Shown here piece after piece: positions 1-12,690 of a stretch of DNA of 64,000 nucleotides. Numbering within the stretch: the first letter of the stretch is position 1; each line of letters opens with the position of its first letter. The stretch lies in contig CM034107.1 in assembly GCA_019914945.1 (NCBI GenBank), positions 10,354,001-10,418,000 on the forward strand, read 5' to 3'. Position numbers and translations under genes: made by a program. The stretch is from Typha latifolia. Lineage: Eukaryota; Streptophyta; Magnoliopsida; Poales; Typhaceae. The notes beneath the pieces are model-generated. The model had not been told where the DNA came from and ran no database searches. It saw nothing but the letters and a program-made list of their open reading frames with translations.

Positions 1-755
1 ACACAATATAAAGGCTTAATCTTGTAGGTTAAATATAGAAATACATGCACTCCCTTGTCTGCCAACAGAAACAATATTAAGCATAGTATAGAAAAATGTG
101 TCCAGGACTCCAGGGGATTCGAAATACTAGGTTTATGCTTTTCAGATACTCTCTTTGAAGTTAGGCGACCTTTTATGGATTATGTCAGCTTGTTATTTCT
201 GAATTTAAATGGTTTTGACAACTGTTGAACTGGCAATGCAAAGAACAAATGTTCTGTGACTGCAAATTCCTATGCCTATAATACCCCGCACATTTATTTC
301 CTGTTTTGTTTATCTTCTAGCTACTGTCCGCGTAATTTCACTGAGGAACATGGCCAAGTGGAGTTTCAACCTCACAATGTGTAATGCCTCTTTTTTTTTT
401 CCTTTCCCACCCTAAATTTTTTGGATCCAATTTGGTACCTGTATTGAATTCAGACATTTGATTTCTCTTTCAGTTCTTCATAAAATCCTTTAATTCATTT
501 TATCAATTGTCTTATATTGCCTGAAGTCCATAAATGTAAACAAGTTTCTAGTTTTATTAATGTGGCTTTCTACCTTATACAGAGCTGTGATATTTCTTCC
601 TAAGAACATACTGGATTATCTGAAAATTAGCTCTCTTTAACTTACTTATACTCAAGCATTAGCTGCAATTTACTTCAGGACTAGGGAGAATAAAGACCCA
701 CGTATTGCTCTTATTGTGAGACCTGTGTCTGCTAATATATATATATTTTTTCCAG

Positions 756-770
756 ATCAGTCGATGTGAT
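756..770 (+). promoter_or_regulatory. 5' leader segment with a start-stop element (ATGTGA)
   Basis: The exon starting after the acceptor at 754-755 has 15 nt of leader before the main ATG at 771. This leader holds ATG at 764-766 followed at once by TGA at 767-769. Minimal one-codon uORFs are known to stall or divert scanning ribosomes; an effect here is inference. The upstream leader exon(s) are not identified, though 318-372 has plausible splice signals. Confidence 0.4.
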
Positions 771-3700
771 ATGGCAGCTGAGGTTGATCAACCTTATTCT
801 GGATGGTCGCATGGAGAATTGACTGGTCAGGACCAGTCACAGGTAATTCATTCTTCTTTCATTACAATTGTATATTTAAAGACTCACATAGCACTTCTTT
901 CTACTTCCCATAGCTTTGGTATCTGATTGTCTATAATGGTTATACATGCCAAGGAGAAGGGTCTAGACTCTAGAGGCCATTAACTTGTAGTTGACCAAAA
1001 GTAACTTAGAGACATACAATGAAATGCTTCCAGAATTAGTAACCAAAAAGAACAGGAGGAAGCATGTATGTCACCATATTCTTTGCTTTTTGAAGGTGCC
1101 TAGAGGACGCAGTGGATGTAGTCAAACATAATGAACGTCAAAGCATGATTTTCTGATTGTAGCATAAAAACTTATGATGTTGCGAATTTTTCCCACTTGG
1201 ACCTGGTCCCTTCATTTGTCACCAGCTTGTTATGTATATTAATGGATACTCAATCTGTGTTAATGGAGGGATTAACATATGTACAACAGTACAATCCAGG
1301 GTCTTCTGGTTAAGAAAATGGATGGTGTGTTCTGCATATGGATCAAAGTTTCTATATACGTTTTCATACGATAGATTTGTGTATGTGACAAATGATTGTT
1401 GAAAGCTCATGACAAGTGCGATGTACTTGTAATAGAAAATCTCTTGGACTACATTTGCTTTAGCAGTATGTAGTTGCAGCACTGTGGAGGTTGCTAATGT
1501 AGCATACCTATAGTATGACTAAGGTAAGTGGATATTTGAATATAAAGAGTAAATAAAATAATAACTCATAGGTCCCTCTGCTATGGCTAAAATTTCCTTA
1601 TTTAGTGGTGTTGAGAAAATAGTTGAAGGGGAACTTGTTTCCAGGCAAGAGCCATGAGCATATTATTTAATGCCTTGAAGAACAAACCAAACTTCTGAGT
1701 TCTGAATCCCTTGATTCATTAAAAAAAGTTTCTCATCTTCCTTTTGTCTTTTATTTTCTTAAACAAAGTCATTCGCATGCGAAGGACACTAGAACCGTTA
1801 GTTACAGTTTAAGAAGCACGGACACGGATATGGGATATGGACACGACATGATACGGATACGAGGATATGATAAATCTTTAAAAAATAGGGCACGATATGT
1901 TTAGGACACATCAAAATAAATAAATAAATATGTTATATATATTATCAATACGTTTAAAGAAATAATTTTCCAAATTTATAGTATAAATACGCAAACATGC
2001 ATAAATTATTTATGAGAGAAAAACAAAATGCACACAATACCACAAAGTCAAAAATGATAATGTTAATACTTGACAATAGAATATTAGCCATTACTTAATT
2101 ATAGTGGATGGCATAGGCGAATCTGTGATTTTACAATAATTATTATTAATATTACTTTTCTTGTATGCACTAATTTTCGATTGTTGCATATATAGCATAC
2201 ACAGGAAATTCCTTAAATAGATAATTTATATTATCAAATTTTATAGCAGATAATAAATTTTATGTCCAAAAAATTTCTTAAGAGTGTTTAAAAGTATCCA
2301 AGGAGTGTCATAATTTTTTCTATAATTTCTTAAATATCAAATACATTGTAGAAGTGTCTGACATGTGTCTGACGAGTGTTGGACACAGACACGGCATGCT
2401 ATTTGAAGTGTTCGTGCTTCATAAGTTACAGTCCAATAACATGGCGGCCTCAAGTTTGTGCACTAGTATCTCGCATGAATGAACTCTGAGAGTATACAGT
2501 AGTCAATATACCAAATGTAGTTTCTACTGTGGTACTACGTGAATGTGAATATTTTAAAAGTAGTTGATAAAGTCTACATGGGCCTTGATATAGATTCTGT
2601 ACGATTTAGTATTTACATTTAAGCAATAGCTACCTGCACTTGAAATTGGATACTGCATTGAGGATACAGACGGAAGTTTCAACAAATTTCTGTACCTTAA
2701 CTCAACATCATAATTACAGATATCTCTCATATTCTAAACTCAGATTATACCCATAAATCTAAACCTGCACTTATGATTCTCCACACCATTTGTAATGCTA
2801 AAATATCATTCTCTTTTGTTATTCTCTTTTTGATTTTTTGGGGGGTAAATTGGATGTAACTGCTTTATATCAAATTTTGATAAGATTTGTTTTTTTTTTC
2901 TGTCTTTTTTTATTCTTTTTATTTAAATTATCACCGTTCTTTGTGGTATCTTCTATCTGATTTTCAGGAAGTTCCACAAATGGGTGTTCATGGTTCTATA
3001 TCTTTTGGAAGATATGCAGTTGAGTCACTGTCATGGGAGAAAAGGTCAATATTTACATTTAATAGATGTCAAGAGGAGCTGGATAAACTCAAACGTCCTG
3101 GTTTAGTTGCCCAAAAGAAGGCATATTTTGAAGAATATTACCGAAGGATTAGAGCTCTGAAGCTTTTGAAAGTGAACCCACAATCTGAACTCACATTGGA
3201 TTATGCTGGTGATGGCAGCATCTCTGACCAGAGTAATGAAGATGAACTGGCTGGACAAGTTGAAAGTTTTGATGATGGAACAGAAAAAGCCACTGATCTC
3301 GGAGAAGCCACTGATCTCGGAGAAGCCACCTCCAAAGTTATCCTGGAGGAGGAAAATAACTACTGTGAATCTATTACGGTGAATCATTTGAATTTTGATC
3401 CTCTGTTATCATCTACAAAAAGCTTGGAAAATTTTGAAGATGAAAAGAACCCTCATTATACTCAGATGCAACAGTTGGATACTGATTCCAAATCGCATTC
3501 ATATACAAATTGCAAAGATCAGAACAACCTCCTTTCCCTAGATAAAAAGGGGCTCTTGTTAGAATGTGACATTTCAGCTCATAAGAATGATTCTAATTTT
3601 GCTTCACCTGAAAGTGCATTATCTGCAACAAGTTCTAGACTAGAATATTCTGAGTGTACAGAAGATGACAACCCTGAAATAAGGAGGACTGCATCATTTA

Positions 3701-6700
3701 GTAATAGAGCATCTCCAAGATTAAAGGTATGCAAAATATGCATCATGCAATACTTTTTCTTTCTGTCTTATTATTACATCACGACAATTAAAGCTTCATG
3801 TAACATTTAACAAGATAACTTTCATGAAGTCTATTTAGTTAGTAGTTCAATCCATGTGTTGTCTTTGAATATGTCTTCAACAACTTCGTTGATGATTTCT
3901 ATCTCTCTACATGAATATACCCTTCAAGAACAAAACCTAATTGGAACCAAGCTTTTCAAAGGGAATTATTCAATTTGCTTTTATAAGCTCTGTTATTTTT
4001 GCATAAAGAGTCAAACTTATATTGATACAATTCCTTTGCATCTTTACAAACTGATTTGTGCTTAGTGCTTTAGTGATTGATTATTTGTTGGTTCTTCTAT
4101 GTTCTCTTATCAGGATGCTTATGGTTCAGATTCAACATGCAAGTTACAGAAGAAGTCTTCTCAAGACCACAAACAATTTCCAAAGGCAAGCAAGGAAGAC
4201 AATAATACTGGCTCAAGCAAGGCAATTGCTAATAGAGTTGCAAGCAACTTTCAATTTTCCTTGGTCACTTTGCATAAACCTTCTAGGGAAGCACGATGTA
4301 ATGTTACCGTACCTCGCCCATTTTCCTTTGCCACCAACAGACGAGCTGCACTTGCTTCTAATTGTAGTGATGGTGCGGCGAAATTGAATTGTGAAGCTTC
4401 ACCCCTGATGGATGGGAAGAATGCCAGGATTGCACAGGTAAGCTTTCCACTAATACCACTATTCCAATGGATATCCAGAAAGGTTTTTCACCACTCATAT
4501 CACAACTCAATATTAAGGACATTCTGGTCTTCCATTTTCTCTTGCTTGTGAATTGATACGTTTTAGTCATTGGATGGGAGTCTGTAGTTCCAATTGAATA
4601 TAAGTTAGAGTGTCAAGTTCAATCTTCTAAAACTGTCAATTTGTTCACAGCTTTCGCTTTCCATTTCTTGAAGGTTACATGCATAGGTAGATTATGACCT
4701 AGAATCTGGAGTGTCTAGAGAATGAGAGGTGCTAATTAAGATCCTCTTCTCTTGTTTAAGTTTTGACTTCTAGTTTTAACGGTATACTTTTTGGCATCCA
4801 TAGAACTATGTAAGCTTAATAACCTTTCATTTGTCCTTTTTCTCTCTTTGCAATATCATTACTGTTGCTGCCAGTCTTGTGCCTTTGTCCAGCTAGACCA
4901 TTTATGCATGTCAATCTTTTATGTGTGTAAACTTGCTTAATCATCCATCTTTTGAATTGACAGGACACTACAAGGAAAACAGCCATATTTGATGGTTTGG
5001 CAAACAAAGGGTTAAAAGATAGAAGGTTAATTTTGTTTGTTTTCTGATGATTAAGGTACTGCCAAAAACAACTTGTTTGACAGTGATTGACACCCGTAAT
5101 ATTTATAAACTATAGAGATCATGGAGGAGTTCAAAATTTACCTCTACCTCAGACAACAATGAATACTTGCCCCAGTGGACGACCTCTGAAGGCAAGGTAT
5201 GCTAATTGTATTGGAACACAAGCTATATTTATTTTATTCTATTGCTCTAAAGATGACACCACTTGAAATGAATGACAGACATTGGTTATGTATGATGAAC
5301 TAAAATCTCATTGGAATCTCTTGATTCTTCTTTCAGCGAACATGACATTGAGTCTTAATGCTACAGTTATAATTGAATGATTACTTGTCCAAAATAGTGA
5401 TCCTCATCCTGAACATAATATATAACATTTGAAAATAGGAAGAAATCTTAATGCTTCATGTAGTTCATACGAAACAGACACTGGAAATAATGATGGTGTG
5501 CACAGTGCATAAGAACTAAAGATACATAGTATTTAGCATATCAAAACATCCTGAAAAGTTTATGAACCAAATATATTGTGTCAAAATGTTATTTCCAGTT
5601 TTGCACTATGATAACTACATTTTCTCTATTAATTTTGTAAGAGTATAGGACATTAATTTGTAGGTACTTCATTGGTATAGAAGAGGATGTAAGGATTATT
5701 GTAATTGGCAATGTGTGTTCAAAATATAATCACTTATATAAACATGTCTAGTTCTTATGTATGAGCAATAGCATAAGATCTTTATGAAGAAACACCGAGT
5801 GGGAGATTGGATTCCAGGACAAGGTTCAAACCCAATAGCTATGGTTCGAATTCTAATACTTGTTGTTGGTGTTCTGTGAATGTGTAGGCATATGATTCTA
5901 ACCATCTAAGAATAATTTTGATTAAACACAAATTGTAGGCATATGGTTTGACCAATCTAAGAATGATTTTGACAACACAAGAGTGTAGGCATATGGTTTG
6001 AACCAACTAGGCAACTATGGATGCTTTTGACAGATAATTTCTTTCTAGTGAGCATTTGAGGGCACTTAGGGGTGTTCAAATGCTTGGACGGTGGTGATCT
6101 TTTCCTGAGGCCATTTTGAACACTTTTGAGAGCATTTTCAACTTTTTGTCATAGAGGTACTTAAGGGGCTTTTGACTTAAATAAAAAGACATCTCTTCCA
6201 TGACATCTTTGGAACTTCTGGAGATCATTAGCGTGGCTTTGAGATGCTTCACAGCAAACATGCTAAAAAGTAAAAAAGACATGATTCTGCAAACTTCTTA
6301 TCTCTATTAGTCATATCTCGAAGGTTATTGAGACGAGCAATACAACCACATGGGTTATAGAGGTTGAGAACCAGGGAAGCAGTACATCAAGGGGGAATCG
6401 AGTAAGATCATTGTAGACGTAGTTGTAGGTATTAACGGATTGTTTGTAAGTTCTTGCAACTACTATATTTGATATAGTGTTTGATTCGATCCTAAGATAG
6501 GACATGTGGTTTTTTACCTTGGTTTTACAAGAGAACTTTCTATATAAAATATTTGTGTCTTGTGATTCCTTTCTATACTTTACTCTTTTGCATTGTTATA
6601 TTATGATAGCATTAGATAATTAAGTTTCCTAGGGTTTTAAAATTTCCCGAGGGCACAATTTGATTTTATGGTTATTTTTTTTTCATGCACTCTTGATTGT

Positions 6701-9412
6701 GCAAATTTGACTTATGAAAATAGCCTCTCCACTGATGGAGGTATGGTTGTCCACATGTTGCCCTCTCGATAATATGTTTTGGAGCAACTTCGTGCACTTT
6801 GAAAAAATTGATTAAGGGATTTATAGAATCTAGTACATGATTTTTCCAAGTTAAATCTACACAAATTATAGCAGAAGACAAATAATAAACCAGAATAGAA
6901 AGATTAAGATAATCACAACAAAACTTGTAAGATTTTTATGTGGGAAAACCCCTTATTAATCAAGGCTAAATACTACGGATCAAAACTATTGAACTATAAT
7001 CATACGTACAAAATATACTTACAACTCGTCTATCATTTGACACCCATGGCTAATAATTGAAGATTTTTTTGCTCAATAGACATAATTATAAACTATTTCC
7101 TATGCAATAGTTCATCAATTCAGCTAGAACCCTTGGAGTTGAAATTTTCATGTCTTAGTACCCCCTCGAGACACTAATGTAGATGGATAGATGTAGAACC
7201 CCCAAGATCTTCACATTATAGCTCTAGTGATGAAATAGATCTTGGAAAATAATAATCTCTTTCCTTTTCTCTTTAAAAGCTCCTTAGGTTTTGATATGGA
7301 AGAGATCTCAAAAAGCCCGCCAAATGAAATAGCCTCCTACATTTAATATAGATGATAAAAACCTCTTTCAAACGTATTAGAAAACCCTAAAATCCTCTTC
7401 AATTTTTTTTCAAATACAGCCTAAAAATTTTCCAAAACTGTTTAGGTGTTCGAACAAACTCATCTGATGAACATAGTATTGCTTATCCGTTCAAACACAC
7501 TATTTCATCGTTGAACATCTATTCATCAACACTGTTCATTGGTACTATTCATCCCTTCAACACTTTGATAGATTTAGCTTCTTTTTGCAATTGCCTTTTG
7601 TTGGAACATTGTGCCGTAGCTCATACTTGATTAATTAGGAAAAGTACATCATGAACAACTTTATTTGGTGACGAATTTGCCAATTACAAAACCTAACACA
7701 CTTGAGCATCCTTTTTGTTCTCTTTTATTCTAAATGAGACAATAATGGTTAATCATGTGGAATTTCTTCACTTAATTGCTAAATGGGAATGTATGCATAT
7801 CTCTATTTTAAAAGAGTATTCTATATGTAATTGGCTCTTTGCTGGATTAGTAGGTCTTGTAACCTTCCTTCATGTGACACGGCTGATTTACATGGCGAAG
7901 TTAATATGGTACCTACAATGGCAGCAAAATGGAAGAAGCCCAAGGAGGTAAAACTTAATTTGCAATAGATGTTATTACTTTATAGTCCTTAAATTTTGAA
8001 CTTTCAGCAATTTATTAAGTAGCTTTAATTTTTGGACAAGGAGAAGTTTCATGATTTCATTTTGCATGCTAAATTTTTTTTTTAATAAAAGCTAAATTAT
8101 GTATTGAATATTTCTACCATGCAAGATAAGCAACACATAATTTATCTTTCACGCCTCAGATATGCACTATCTTTCTTGTACAGTACATGTCCTTTCTATA
8201 CGTGGCTACAGAATTTGCAGTTACTACATCAAATCTTCTCATTAGCTCTACTTTTATTTCAATTGTATGTTGAGTTGTTGAATTTCCTATGGAACTCTTG
8301 GTAGGCTGCGGTTATGAAACTTCCGTTTCTTTCACCAACATTTCCTTGTCAAACTATGTCTTTCGCTGAATACAAGCAACTGACGTATATCATCCTCTTG
8401 TATAGCCATGTTATGAAGGTGAATCTAATTGAAAAGTCAGAGCTCATTGTTTAGAGCTTTATATATCACAAATTTTTACTCATTTGGGGATGAAAGTACC
8501 AGTTGCATTGAAGCTATAGTGAAGAAGAATGTAGATTCAGGAACCCAGACTCTTGGGGGAAAAACAGAAGGGAGTTATTAGTCCCTCTTTCATATTCTGT
8601 TATGGATCCGCATTACAATTTGTGTTCTGTATTTGTGGTTCTAGTCCTATCTTCTCTCATATATTCAAGTCCTCGGAAGTAGATTCTAGAAATTCTACAA
8701 GTGACTGACAACAACAAAAACAATTTGTGTTCTGTATTTCTGTTTTTCCTTCTTTCCTATCTTCTGTCTAAGCTGACTGTTTAGATTTTGAATTTATGGC
8801 TGTTGATGCTATCCTCCCTAATGTATCTTGAGTTCTTGGAGTATATTTTCCGTTGCATATGTAATTCTTTTGTAAGAACTCTATTGTGAAATTTCGTGGA
8901 CTTCATCTGCAGGGTAAAGTTGAGTCAAGATTGACATCGGCGGTTCGTGGTGTTACTTCAAGGACAGTTGCCCTTAGACAGACTGTAAATAGCAGAGCGG
9001 AAAGTCCAAAGGTTTGGTTGCATATCTTCTGACTTCTAAGTTCTAATAATCTATTCCCTTGATTGCTATGGATTAATGATTGGAGATAGCTCATTATGGT
9101 GATATTAATTCAGAGACAATTGAAGATACTCATTGTGGAAATGTTATATTTAAAGTCCTGATTAGGTGTTCAACACTTGCTGATACTACAGGTAGTCTCA
9201 TCACGGGCCACTAACACATTGCTTGATGGGCGGAAGACTTTGAATGGAGAACTTGCAGTTGACAGAAGGAAGCCTAGGTACACAAACTCGGATGTACAAA
9301 TTTATCTTCTTTCTGTAGACAATCGCTTCCTTTGCCTTTTGTTTTTGTTCCTCATTTTCATGTTGAGTTTGTTGGTTATTCATACAGGCAAGAGAAGCAA
9401 CGGTGGCGATAA
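771..9412 (+). CDS. WVD2-like / TPX2-family microtubule-associated protein
   Basis: Nine coding exons join in phase to 533 aa: 771-842, 2968-3726, 4114-4437, 4964-5025, 5116-5196, 7854-7947, 8913-9011, 9192-9277 and 9388-9412. The conserved N-terminal block (GSISFGRYAVESLSWEKRS, then NRCQEELDKLKRPG and VAQKKAYFEEYYRR) is typical of plant WVD2-like proteins, which bind cortical microtubules and influence cell expansion. The basic C-terminus ends RKPRQEKQRWR, also typical. The middle is Ser/Lys-rich and low in recognisable order. I do not see the usual TPX2 core (FRxxERAxKRKEFF), so this may be a divergent or core-less member. The 94-nt exon at 7854 is inferred because it alone restores phase between its neighbours. 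The start follows an in-exon ATGTGA. Family assignment is fairly sure; individual middle exons less so. Confidence 0.75.
1809..2423. mobile_element. Non-autonomous DNA transposon in intron 1 of the WVD2-like gene
   Basis: A 615-bp AT-rich segment is bounded by imperfect terminal inverted repeats (left TTAAGAAGCACGGACAC; right, read inverted, TATGAAGCACGAACAC). The 9-bp sequence AGTTACAGT is repeated perfectly outside it at 1800-1808 and 2424-2432, as a target-site duplication. Subterminal GGACACGG/GGATACGG motifs occur at both ends. No transposase ORF is present. A 9-bp duplication suits a Mutator-like element; if the true duplication is 8 bp it would suit hAT. Confidence 0.6.
5884..6032. repeat. 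Three-copy ~51-bp minisatellite
   Basis: Units start with GTAGGCATATG at 5884, 5935 and 5985, giving periods of 51 and 50 bp. They share the order GTAGGCATATGGTTTGAACCAATCTAAG in diverged form; the third copy decays after about 25 bp. It lies in the 2.7-kb intron of the WVD2-like gene before the exon at 7854. Confidence 0.6.
6697..7700 (-). mobile_element. Probable solo or truncated LTR (copia-like), reverse orientation
   Basis: Read on the minus strand, the segment begins TGTGTTAGGTTTTG and carries a GGGGTTTTCCCACATAAAA motif, as in the R/U5 region of many plant Ty1-copia LTRs. CTTGA occurs directly outside both ends (6692-6696 and 7701-7705), a candidate 5-bp duplication, but one end is off the canonical CA by one base. 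No gag or pol ORF is seen. It sits in an intron of the WVD2-like gene. Confidence 0.38.
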
Positions 9413-11040
9413 TTTCCCTGCAATTTCAGAGCAGAAGTCATCGACTATTTCATGCATAGGTTAGACATACAATTTCTACACGCGAGGATAACTGCATTGT
9501 ATTGCAGAAGTAACTTGATTTAGCCAGACAGAGATGTTATCTTTCTGATCACCAGAAAGTAAGAATGTTGCCACGGTAACAGTAGGTATGTTCCTTTGAA
9601 ACAAAAACGAGGCAAGGATTTTGTGAGGGATCATCACCCAATAACTGGAAGAGAGAGTTGAATAGGTATGGGAACTGGAAACTGGGATGAAAGAGAGATG
9701 TTAGCTTACATCTCCTATCACTCTGTATATTAGCCAGATGCTTTTTTATCCACCTTGCATCCTGATCTTTATCCATATTCAGATTCCCTTATCCAGACAT
9801 GGATGTTGATTGAGCTATTCTATCTAGAAGTAAACCTATGCATCTGCTTAGCTTAATATATTTCACCAGAACAATATAATTGCTTAACTATATCTTGATT
9901 CCTTGTTCTTTTAGAGAAAATTAATGTGTGTGTGTTCTTATCTTATGTTGATCTAAACATGATATCAGAGCTTGCGTTCTAGAAATCTTGCATATAATTA
10001 GAAAATTATTGAATGGATCTATCACCGTGCACGATTTAGTAGTGGCAAGTCTACCATCATATTGAGTATTATTTTCTTTTTTCTTCTTCAAAAAAGAAGA
10101 GAATAAATTGTTAGAAAAATATCTATGATTTATTAAGTATTTCATCATTGATCAAGTAATTGCTCGAAAGTGGACTTGGACTTTTTCGTTAACGTGGCTC
10201 CCTCAAACTGTTTATCGAAATAAGTGAATAGATTTGGGGAAATTTATTTTTGAACCCCTCCATTTCCGTTATTTCTTTTAGAAACCCTGATTTCTTTTTC
10301 TTTTTTTCGTTTGTTTTGATTGTATATTAAAAAAAATCTCTTATTTCCTTCTAAAGTTAATATTTGGATGTATACCTCTCAAAATATCTGTTATTTGCTA
10401 TGATAACCTTTTAATTACTTTTTAAGTTTATTCTCAATAATTTAGTTGAGAAAAAAAGATAAATATATGAAAACTAAAAGTATTTTTTTATATAGTTAAT
10501 TCTAAGGGGGTATTTGCATAAAATAAGAATTTCAAATATCAAATTTGAGGGCTATTTAAAAAAATGAGAGATATTTGAAGGGTATATATGCCAAAAAAAT
10601 AAACTATTTTTTCTCGTAGAGACCAACCACTCATGGTCCAATGTAATCTTAATCATTAAATATTTCTTTAGCGTTTAATTTAACCTCACAGAACATTCCT
10701 AACTGTTTAACACCTGGGATTTCCTGGGGTTGATTGAAATATATCTAATAAGCAGGGGTCGAACCGAAAATAACCAAATTATGGAGATTAGAGCCTTAGA
10801 GGCCTTCTTGTTTATACCATAATTTTGTTTATATTTTGCATTCGGATCGGATCTATGACAGAGATCCGAACTCGACCCGATAATCAGATAAGAGCACCGA
10901 TTAAAGTTGTAGTTTATCCCACGGAGGATTCGTATCCGATATCTAATCCGAATTCGAGACCGGATAAGTACCGGTTTATCCATCGTGGTATTCACGTCTA
11001 TGCGGCACGAACTCCGTACTTAAGGATGGACAGCTGGTGA
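9413..11040. other. Intergenic region, no gene seen
   Basis: AT-rich DNA between the WVD2-like gene and the leader of the 7-TM gene. The stretch 10830-11000 contains repeated GGATCGGA/ATCCGA motifs and a terminal GGTATTCACGTCTA. It looks like a degenerate end of the same transposon type as the 41936 element. No other structure is supported. Confidence 0.5.
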
Positions 11041-11313
11041 TGGGTTGTCTCCAACCTCTCCACATTTCCAACTAATTTCTCTCGTTAATCATCTCGATCC
11101 CCATCGAATCGAAGGCTTCGCAATCTCCTCGGAGTCGTCGTCTTCTTCTTCTTCTTCTTCTTCGCTTCGATTCTTTCGACCCTACGCTGCGAGAGCTCCC
11201 TCCCTTTTGAGCTCCAGATCGTCGGGATTGGTGATCGGTTTTAGGCTTTATTTGGGTGGAATCTTTTGTTCGAGTGTTCGATCGAATGCTTGCCTCAGGC
11301 CTGACCACGATCG
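11041..11313 (+). promoter_or_regulatory. Probable 5' UTR exon of the 7-TM membrane protein gene
   Basis: A GC-richer, CT-rich stretch with (CTT)n at about 11142-11163 ends at a good donor (ATCGAG/GTGCTT at 11314). A matching acceptor (TTCTGTAG/GCATATGG) lies at 12438, just upstream of the coding exon. This pattern is typical of a leader exon followed by a 1.1-kb 5' UTR intron. Transcription start is not determined. Confidence 0.45.
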
Positions 11314-12612
11314 AGGTGCTTGTCTATTTTCCTTTTTTTTTTTCCCCCATCTCTTGCATTGTTTTTTTTAGTCTTTGATTCGTGTTTGATTTGTTAGTTT
11401 TGTTATGATGCTAAAATCGAAACTTGATTAGTTTCTCTGGGTCTTCTTAAGCTAATTGTGTGGGGAATTCGTGTTAAGAACTTCGGAGATCGCGTTTGGA
11501 GTTACTACGAGTGGATTCGAATGAATTAGAGATCATTTAGGTTTGCTAATCTTTTATTAGGAGTTGTTAGAGAGGGTTAGTATTGCAAGGTAGTAAGCGG
11601 ATGAGATAGTTTTGTCTATTTTTGGTTTCGTTGTCATACGGTATTAAAGTTACGAACTTTGAATGAGATCATTTATTCGCTTCATGCTCGTGCATTAGAA
11701 AGGTATAAAATTTCTCTGCCTGTCTTTTTTTTTTTTTTTTTTTTTTTGCCATAATAAATTTGTATGCACATTTTATTGTTCTAAAAAGAAAACGTAATGA
11801 TGGTATATGACCTTGTGTCATTATGGATTATTTATATACGCTTACAGTTTGTATTGCATTCTTTTGTTTTTCCTGAGGAACAATTCTCAAATTGAATACG
11901 TGCTGAGTGCTAGCTCTGGAATCTAGCTGTTTACTAGAAAATGTGTCGGTACATTGGTCCTATGGTTCTATCAAGATCTATTAATATGAAGTTCTTTAAC
12001 CCATCATGCTGGTTTGGAAATGAGATACGTACAAATTATAGTTGCACTATGCTAATTGCAGCTGTGTTCTAGTCTATAATGAAATGTTAATCTCTTTCAT
12101 ATGAGTTAAAAGTGAAGTGGGTCAATGGTGCTTCTCTAGGGTTGGCCGGGGCTAGAACCGATAATTTATCGTTTTCTCCTAGAAAGGTCTAACTTCCATG
12201 TCAATGTATGTTTAGAAAACTATGTTACATAGTCTGGTTTGAAGAACAAGTTCTCTTAACACATTGGCAACTGACACTAAGTTAATACATGATTTCCTTG
12301 TATGTTGATCTTGACAATCAAATTCTTATGTTTTGAACTTTCCTTGATGTGCATGCTTTTAACCTTTGTGTAACAATGGAAGTCATTTCTGTTCTTTGCA
12401 GTTACATAATAGCTAATTTTTCTGTTTCACTTCTGTAGGCATATGGTTGGAGAGGGCTAGCAGACATACTGCTTGCCTGTATATTGATGAGCTGTTAAAG
12501 TGAGGCTTAGAGAATTTGGTTTACAGAGAATCCAAAGAATACAGTTGGGACATTGATAATATGCTGCATATGCTTTCTTCATATTTTTTTGACCCAGATT
12601 TAATGTTCTGCA

Positions 12613-12690
12613 ATGTCCGTATGGCTACCTAAGGATCGTTGGAGTACTGATCCTGACAGAGAGCATGGTTGGAATCTGTACTTTGGGTGA
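12613..12690 (+). CDS. 25-codon upstream ORF overlapping the 7-TM start (TGATG)
   Basis: This ORF begins MSVWLPKDRW and ends HGWNLYFG. Its TGA stop (12688-12690) overlaps the ATG of the main ORF (12690-12692). The peptide is Trp-rich and looks like real protein, not random leader. It is either an upstream ORF that could set translation of the membrane protein by reinitiation, or the original N-terminus put out of frame. Skipping one T at 12688 and another a few bases on would give the run YFGDALTNIIT into the main frame. Confidence 0.4.
   Translation: MSVWLPKDRWSTDPDREHGWNLYFG

Noticed and set aside
2887..2967. N-terminal extension of the WVD2-like exon starting at a run of Phe codons
   Set aside because: A clear acceptor (TTTTCAG) at 2961-2967 shows this is intron; phase fits the exon at 771-842.
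5884..6032. CRISPR-like regular spacing
   Set aside because: Three diverged, directly abutting 51-bp units with no spacers in a plant intron form a minisatellite.
12669..12689. Upstream in-frame extension of the 7-TM ORF beginning at TTG
   Set aside because: TTG is not a usual plant start and an in-frame TGA lies at 12654; the first in-frame ATG is 12690.
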